A stretch of 64,000 bases of DNA from Streptomyces daqingensis (GTDB lineage Bacteria > Actinomycetota > Actinomycetes > Streptomycetales > Streptomycetaceae). The position numbers and the translations under genes are program-made. The stretch is from NCBI RefSeq assembly GCF_014645895.1, contig NZ_BMMP01000011.1, positions 62,001-126,000 on the forward strand, read 5' to 3'. This document shows positions 59,693 through 64,000 of the stretch, in pieces; the first letter of the stretch is position 1, and every line of letters begins with the position of its first letter. The notes under the pieces are model-generated. The model worked only from the letters and a program-made list of their open reading frames with translations. It did not search any database and was not told the DNA's origin.

Positions 59693-61180
59693 TTATGCGT
59701 CCTCGGCGGTCTTCCGGGTGTGCAACTGCCGCGCCACCTCGCCGATCGAGCCGGTCAGCGACGGATAGACGGTGAAGGTGTTCGCGATCTGCCCGACCGT
59801 CAGGTTGTTGTCGACGGCGACGGAGATGGGGTGGATCAGCTCGCTCGCCCGCGGCGCGACGACCACGCCGCCCACCACGATCCCGGTGCCCGGGCGGCAG
59901 AAGAGCTTCACGAAGCCGTCCCGGATGCCCTGCATCTTCGCGCGCGGGTTGCGCAGCAGCGGCAGCTTCACGGACCAGGCGTCCATCCGGCCGCTGTCCA
60001 CGTCGGCCTGGCTGTAGCCGACCGTGGCGATCTCCGGGTCGGTGAAGACGTTCGCCGAGACCGCCTTGAGGTTCAGCGCCGTGACCGTCTCCCCCAGCAC
60101 GTGGTACATCGCGATGCGGCCCTGCATCGCGGCGACGGAGGCGAGCGCGAAGACTCCGGTGCAGTCGCCGGCCGCGTAGATGCCGGGAGCGGAGGTGCGG
60201 GAGACCTTGTCGGTCCAGATGTGCCCGGACTCCTTCAGCCGCACGCCGGCCTCCTCCAGGCCCATGCCGGAGGTGTTGGGCACCGCGCCGACCGCGACGA
60301 GGCAGTGGCTGCCGGTGATCGTGCGGCCGTCCTGCAGCGCCACCTCCACGCGGTCGCCGACGCGCTTGGCGGAGGCCGCGCGGGAACGGGACATGACGTT
60401 CATCCCGCGGCGCCGGAAGACGTCCTCCAGCACCGCCGCGGCGTCCGGGTCCTCTCCCGGCAGCACCCTGTCGCGGGACGAGACGAGCGTGACGTCGGAG
60501 CCCAGCGCCCGGTAGGCGCCCGCGAATTCGGCACCCGTCACGCCGGAACCGACGACGATGAGCTCCTCCGGCAGCTCCTCCAGGTCGTAGAGCTGCTTCC
60601 AGTTGAGGATGCGCTCCCCGTCCGGCTGGGCGTCCGGGATCTCCCGCGGATGCCCTCCCGTCGCCACCAGCACGGCGTCGGCGGTCAGCCGCTCCTCGGC
60701 AGCGGGCTGCGCGGACGTGCCGCCCGCACCGGAGGAGCCGTCACCCGTCGGCGTGACGACGACCTCGCGCGAGCCTCCGGGCCCCTGCCCGGGCTCCACA
60801 CGGCCCCGGCCCCGCAGCACGCGCACGCCCGCGCGCGTCACGGACGCGGCGATGTCGTGCGACTGCGCCAGGGCGAGACGCTTCACGCGGCGGTTGACCT
60901 TGCCGAGGTCGACGCCGACGACGCGGGCGGGGTCGTCCGGGTCGTGCGTGCTGTCCTCGACGCGGATGCCCAGCTCCTCGTACGAGGAGTCGAAGTTCGT
61001 CATCACCTCGGCGGTGGCGATGAGCGTCTTCGAGGGGACGCAGTCGGTGAGCACCGACGCACCCCCCAGACCGTCGCAGTCGACGACGGTCACCTCCGCG
61101 CCGAGCTGCGCCGCCACGAGGGCGGCTTCGTAGCCGCCCGGTCCGCCACCGATGATCACGATCCGAGTCACATACCCCAT
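59693..61180 (-). CDS. lpdA: NAD(P)H-quinone dehydrogenase, LpdA-like flavoprotein
   Basis: Flavoprotein disulfide-reductase family member, 495 residues. The FAD Rossmann motif is RIVIIGGGPGGYEAAL (residues 6-21), the second nucleotide-binding motif is VVGSGVTGAEFAGAYRALGSDVTLV, and GIYAAGDCTGV closes the FAD site. The redox pair seen in true lipoamide dehydrogenases is incomplete: the segment reads GGASVLTDCVPSK, so the first cysteine is Ser. This is typical of the mycobacterial LpdA-type quinone reductases, which do not act on lipoamide. A Gly/Ser-rich insertion lies near residue 150. The start is the ATG before GYVTRI. Confidence 0.9.
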   Translation of the reverse strand: MGYVTRIVIIGGGPGGYEAALVAAQLGAEVTVVDCDGLGGASVLTDCVPSKTLIATAEVMTNFDSSYEELGIRVEDSTHDPDDPARVVGVDLGKVNRRVKRLALAQSHDIAASVTRAGVRVLRGRGRVEPGQGPGGSREVVVTPTGDGSSGAGGTSAQPAAEERLTADAVLVATGGHPREIPDAQPDGERILNWKQLYDLEELPEELIVVGSGVTGAEFAGAYRALGSDVTLVSSRDRVLPGEDPDAAAVLEDVFRRRGMNVMSRSRAASAKRVGDRVEVALQDGRTITGSHCLVAVGAVPNTSGMGLEEAGVRLKESGHIWTDKVSRTSAPGIYAAGDCTGVFALASVAAMQGRIAMYHVLGETVTALNLKAVSANVFTDPEIATVGYSQADVDSGRMDAWSVKLPLLRNPRAKMQGIRDGFVKLFCRPGTGIVVGGVVVAPRASELIHPISVAVDNNLTVGQIANTFTVYPSLTGSIGEVARQLHTRKTAEDA

Positions 61181-61445
61181 TGTCCCGCACGTGTATGCGA
61201 CCGGTCCCGCACCCCCCTCCGGCTGCTCCGGCAGCGGCGGCCGGCCATGTCGGGGCGCCCCGGCAGGGCCCGCCCGCGGTCGTCCTCCACGCTCCCGCCA
61301 CGGCCGTCTCCCCTCCCTCCCCCACGGGCCGTACGCCCGACGCCGCACCCCTCGGAGCGCCCGCTTCCGCTCCCGGCGCGGGCAACCCTCCACGCCCCCC
61401 TGCGCCACCGCCGGCGCGGCGGTGGACTCCCGTACCCTCGTCGTC

Positions 61446-61883
61446 ATGTCGCTCTACGCCGCGTATGCCGCGAACCTCGACGCGCGGCTGATGTCGCGCC
61501 GCGCCCCGCACTCCCCGCTGCGCGGCACGGGCTGGGTGACCGGCTGGCGGCTCACCTTCGGCGGCGAGCAGATGGGCTGGGAAGGGGCGCTGGCGACGGT
61601 CGTGGAGGCGCCCGTCTCGCAGGTCTTCGTCGCGCTGTACGACATCGCCCCGATGGACGAGGACTCCCTCGACCGCTGGGAGGGCGTGGGCCTCGGCATC
61701 TACCGCCGCACGCGGCTGCGCGTCCACACCCTGGACGGCGAGGCCACGGCCTGGTGCTACGTCCTCGACGGCTACGAGGGCGGCCTGCCCTCCGCCCGCT
61801 ACCTCGGCGACATCGCGGACGCGGCCGAGTCCGCCGGCGCACCGCACGACTACGTGATGGAGATCCGCAAGCGGCCCTGCTGA
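61446..61883 (+). CDS. Gamma-glutamylcyclotransferase family protein
   Basis: A 145-residue protein of the GGCT/AIG2 fold: LYAAYAANLDARLMSRRAPHSPLRGTGWVTGWRLTF (the YAxxSxN-like start that binds glutamyl), VVEAPVSQVFVALYDIAPMDEDSLDRWEGVGLGIYRRTRLRVHTLDGEATAWCYV with the acidic residues of the active site in EDSLDRWEG, and the GLPSARYLGDIADAAESAGAP C-terminus. It may cyclise gamma-glutamyl compounds; substrate unknown. The ATG start is at the family N-terminus. It is divergent from the LpdA-type gene and about 250 bp before pnp. Confidence 0.82.
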   Translation: MSLYAAYAANLDARLMSRRAPHSPLRGTGWVTGWRLTFGGEQMGWEGALATVVEAPVSQVFVALYDIAPMDEDSLDRWEGVGLGIYRRTRLRVHTLDGEATAWCYVLDGYEGGLPSARYLGDIADAAESAGAPHDYVMEIRKRPC

Positions 61884-62131
61884 TCCGCGCCCGCTCACGG
61901 CCCCTGTTCCGGCGTTCGTTCCGGCGTTCCGCGCCTCCCCGCACCTGCCTCCCCTTCCCCTAGGGCGTGTCGCGGCGCCGTGACCAGGCCCGCCGCCGGA
62001 GCGCGGCGGCGCGGGCTCCCCGTCCCCGGTGTCCGGGGAACCTGTTCCGGCGCGGTGCCACCCCTGTGTGGATCCCGGGTAATTCCGGGGGCCGTCTACG
62101 CGCGTAGGGCCAAAACCGCTACGCTCAACGC

Positions 62132-62950
62132 GTGAACGCATCAGCCTCGAACACCGCCGACGATCCGTACCGTTCCGCCGACAGCGCAGCCGAGCGGCTA
62201 CGCGAGTTGACCGGTGCGGACAGCCACGACGTGGTCCTCGTGATGGGCTCCGGCTGGGTGCCCGCCGCCGACGCGCTCGGAGAGCCCGACTGCGAGTTCC
62301 CGGTGACGGAGCTGCCCGGCTTCCCGCCGCCCGCAGTGGAGGGGCACGCGGGCACGGTGCGTTCCCACGAGCTGGGCGACAAGCGTGTCCTGGTCTTCCT
62401 CGGGCGCACCCACTACTACGAGGGCCGCGGCGTCGCCGCCGTGACCCACGGCGTCCGCACGGCAGTCGCGGCCGGGTGCAAGACGGTCGTGCTCACCAAC
62501 GGCTGCGGCGGCCTGCGCGGCGGCATGGTCCCGGGCCAGCCGGTGCTGATCAAGGACCACATCAACCTGACCGCCACCTCCCCCATCGTCGGCGCCAACT
62601 TCGTCGACCTCACCGACCTCTACTCCCCCCGGCTGCGCACTCTCTGCCAGGAAGTGGACTCCTCCCTCCAGGAGGGCGTCTACGTACAGCTCCCCGGCCC
62701 GCACTACGAGACCCCGGCCGAGATCGGCATGGTCCGGGCCATCGGCGGGGACCTCGTCGGGATGTCCACCGTGCTGGAGGCGATCGCCGCCCGCGAGGCC
62801 GGCGCCGAGGTGCTCGGCATCTCGCTCGTGACGAACCTCGCCGCCGGCATGACGGGTGAGCCCCTGAACCACGAGGAAGTCCTCCAGGCCGGCCGCGACT
62901 CGGCCGCCCGGATGGGCTCGCTGCTGGCGCAGGTGCTGAACCGGATCTGA
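62132..62950 (+). CDS. pnp: Purine nucleoside phosphorylase (trimeric type)
   Basis: Low-molecular-mass PNP, 272 residues. It cleaves inosine and guanosine with phosphate to base and ribose-1-phosphate. The phosphate-binding segments are VVLVMGSGWVP and GHAGTVRSHELG, base binding is in LTNGCGGLRGGMVPGQPVLIKDHINLTATSP, with YVQLPGPHYETPAEI and MSTVLEAIAAREAGAEVLGISLVTNLAAGM near the C-terminus. A GTG start is used. It is followed by a phosphosugar mutase 63 bp downstream, which would convert the pentose-1-phosphate product; the two probably form a salvage operon. Confidence 0.94.
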   Translation: MNASASNTADDPYRSADSAAERLRELTGADSHDVVLVMGSGWVPAADALGEPDCEFPVTELPGFPPPAVEGHAGTVRSHELGDKRVLVFLGRTHYYEGRGVAAVTHGVRTAVAAGCKTVVLTNGCGGLRGGMVPGQPVLIKDHINLTATSPIVGANFVDLTDLYSPRLRTLCQEVDSSLQEGVYVQLPGPHYETPAEIGMVRAIGGDLVGMSTVLEAIAAREAGAEVLGISLVTNLAAGMTGEPLNHEEVLQAGRDSAARMGSLLAQVLNRI

Positions 62951-63013
62951 GGGCGCAGGGTGGGCACAGGCCCGCCCGCCCGCGGGTCGCGTACAGGGAG
63001 AGAGGCTGGAGCC

Positions 63014-64000
63014 GTGCAGGACGTTGTGAGTGAGCCGATCGGCCGGGCCCGGGCCTGGCTGGACGAGGACCCCGACCCGGAGACGCGCGAGGAGCTCGCC
63101 AAGCTCATCGAGGCCGGGGACGGGGAGGAGCTGTCGGCCCGCTTCTCCGGCACCCTCCAGTTCGGCACGGCCGGGCTGCGGGGCGAACTCGGCGCCGGGC
63201 CCATGCGGATGAACCTCGCCGTCGTGATCCGCGCCGCCGCCGGACTGGCCGCCTACCTGCGGGAACGCGAGCAGCACGGCACGGACTCGGCCCCCGGCCT
63301 CGTCGTCGTCGGCTACGACGCCCGGTACAAGAGCTACGACTTCGCCCGCGAGACGGCGTCCGTCATGACGGGGGCCGGCCTGCGGGCGGCGCTGCTGCCG
63401 GGGCCGCTGCCCACGCCCGTGCTCGCGTTCGCGATCCGGGAGCTGGGCGCCGTCGCGGGGGTGATGGTCACCGCGAGCCACAACCCTCCCCGCGACAACG
63501 GCTACAAGGTCTACCTCGGCGGCGGCTCGCAGATCGTTCCCCCCGCCGACGCGCAGATCGCGGCCCGCATCGACGCCGTAGGCCCGCTCGCCGGCGTGCC
63601 GCGCCCCGCCTCCGGCTGGGACGTGCTGGACGGGGACCTCCTCGACGGGTACCTGGCCCGCACGGGCGCGGTGCTGACGGAGGGCTCGCCGCGCGGCGTC
63701 CGCGTCGTGCACACCGCCCTGCACGGCGTCGGCTCCGCCACTCTGGACGCGGCGTTCCGCCGCGCGGGCTTCCCGGCTCCCGTCCAGGTGGCCGGACAGG
63801 CCGAGCCGGACCCGGACTTCCCGACCGTGGCCTTCCCCAACCCCGAAGAGCCCGGCGCGATGGACCTCGCCTTCGCCACCGCCCGCGAGGCGTCCGCGTC
63901 CGAGCCGGTGGACCTCGTCATCGCCAACGACCCGGACGCGGACCGCTGCGCCGTCGCCGTCCCCGACGCGACGTCCGCGGAGGGCTGGCGGATGCTGCGC
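63014..64000 (+). CDS. Phosphopento/phosphohexomutase (phospho-sugar mutase), 3' end outside window
   Basis: Alpha-D-phosphohexomutase superfamily; 329 residues are visible before the edge. FSGTLQFGTAGLRGELGAGPMRMN is the substrate-phosphate site typical of bacterial PMM/PGM, and VMVTASHNPPRDNGYKVYLG carries the catalytic phosphoserine (SHNPP). LVIANDPDADRCAVAV is the metal-binding DxDxDR-type loop. Located directly after pnp, it probably acts on ribose- or deoxyribose-1-phosphate, though a phosphomannomutase role is possible. The GTG start has GGAG seven bases upstream. The C-terminal domain lies beyond the window. Confidence 0.9.
   Translation, partial: MQDVVSEPIGRARAWLDEDPDPETREELAKLIEAGDGEELSARFSGTLQFGTAGLRGELGAGPMRMNLAVVIRAAAGLAAYLREREQHGTDSAPGLVVVGYDARYKSYDFARETASVMTGAGLRAALLPGPLPTPVLAFAIRELGAVAGVMVTASHNPPRDNGYKVYLGGGSQIVPPADAQIAARIDAVGPLAGVPRPASGWDVLDGDLLDGYLARTGAVLTEGSPRGVRVVHTALHGVGSATLDAAFRRAGFPAPVQVAGQAEPDPDFPTVAFPNPEEPGAMDLAFATAREASASEPVDLVIANDPDADRCAVAVPDATSAEGWRMLR

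Overview
The window is chromosomal DNA of a high-GC actinomycete, almost certainly Streptomyces or a very close relative. Evidence: very strong third-position GC bias, many GTG starts, mycothiol S-conjugate amidase (Mca), GTP-dependent PEP carboxykinase, an actinobacterial acyl-CoA carboxylase with an epsilon subunit, and a rare TTA codon in an accessory gene. From memory, the order pck / metB / ilvA / greA / mca / hutH / cya / birA / accBE / maf / accA / lpdA / pnp / pmm matches the conserved core of Streptomyces chromosomes; I could not check this.

Layout. 1-9.5 kb: end of a secreted protease; a divergent cluster (kinase-iclR-ridA-gntP facing a PLP dehydratase and an N-acyl-D-amino-acid deacylase) that I read as a sugar-acid/D-amino-acid pathway, possibly for N-acetyl-D-glucosaminate; a DUF3291 protein and a hemolysin-III-like membrane protein. 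9.7-26.7 kb: housekeeping metabolism: PEPCK, an AlaA-type aminotransferase, a YyaL/DUF255 protein, cystathionine gamma-synthase, a sigma-70-like factor with a small membrane partner, a MarR regulator, threonine dehydratase, a DrrAB-type ABC exporter, GreA, Mca and MsrA.

26.7-32.3 kb: an accessory island with visibly lower GC. It holds a Crp/Fnr regulator with an intact cyclic-nucleotide cassette, then an operon of a class III cyclase-like protein, a degenerate STAND-type NTPase with helical repeats and a putative SPFH-like protein. A perfect 18-bp palindrome lies before the operon. The cyclase homologue (C-terminus) and the NTPase (N-terminus) share a short GRD motif. A 108-bp near-identical direct repeat of the msrA 3' end brackets the island, and a decayed second msrA lies on its right edge. 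This is the best candidate for an undescribed conflict or signalling system.

32.3-42.5 kb: a variable region with a hydrolase remnant, tandem repeats, epoxide hydrolase, EthD protein, a second intact msrA, methyltransferase/TetR and MerR/membrane-protein pairs, a small iron-permease-family protein, a lysozyme-like secreted protein, an MFS exporter and a DJ-1/PfpI protein. 42.5-64 kb: conserved core again: L,D-transpeptidase lipoprotein, histidine ammonia-lyase, GAF-GGDEF protein, enoyl-CoA hydratase, adenylate cyclase, biotin ligase, acyl-CoA carboxylase beta/epsilon and alpha-biotin subunits around Maf, a DeoR regulator, an LpdA-like quinone reductase, gamma-glutamylcyclotransferase, purine nucleoside phosphorylase and the start of a phosphosugar mutase.

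Links between genes: biotin ligase lies beside the beta/epsilon carboxylase genes and near the biotinylated subunit it should modify; adenylate cyclase and a diguanylate-cyclase-like protein share one neighbourhood; purine nucleoside phosphorylase and phosphopentose/hexose mutase are adjacent salvage steps. Several strong inverted repeats mark terminators between convergent genes. No rRNA, tRNA, CRISPR array or intact transposase was recognised.
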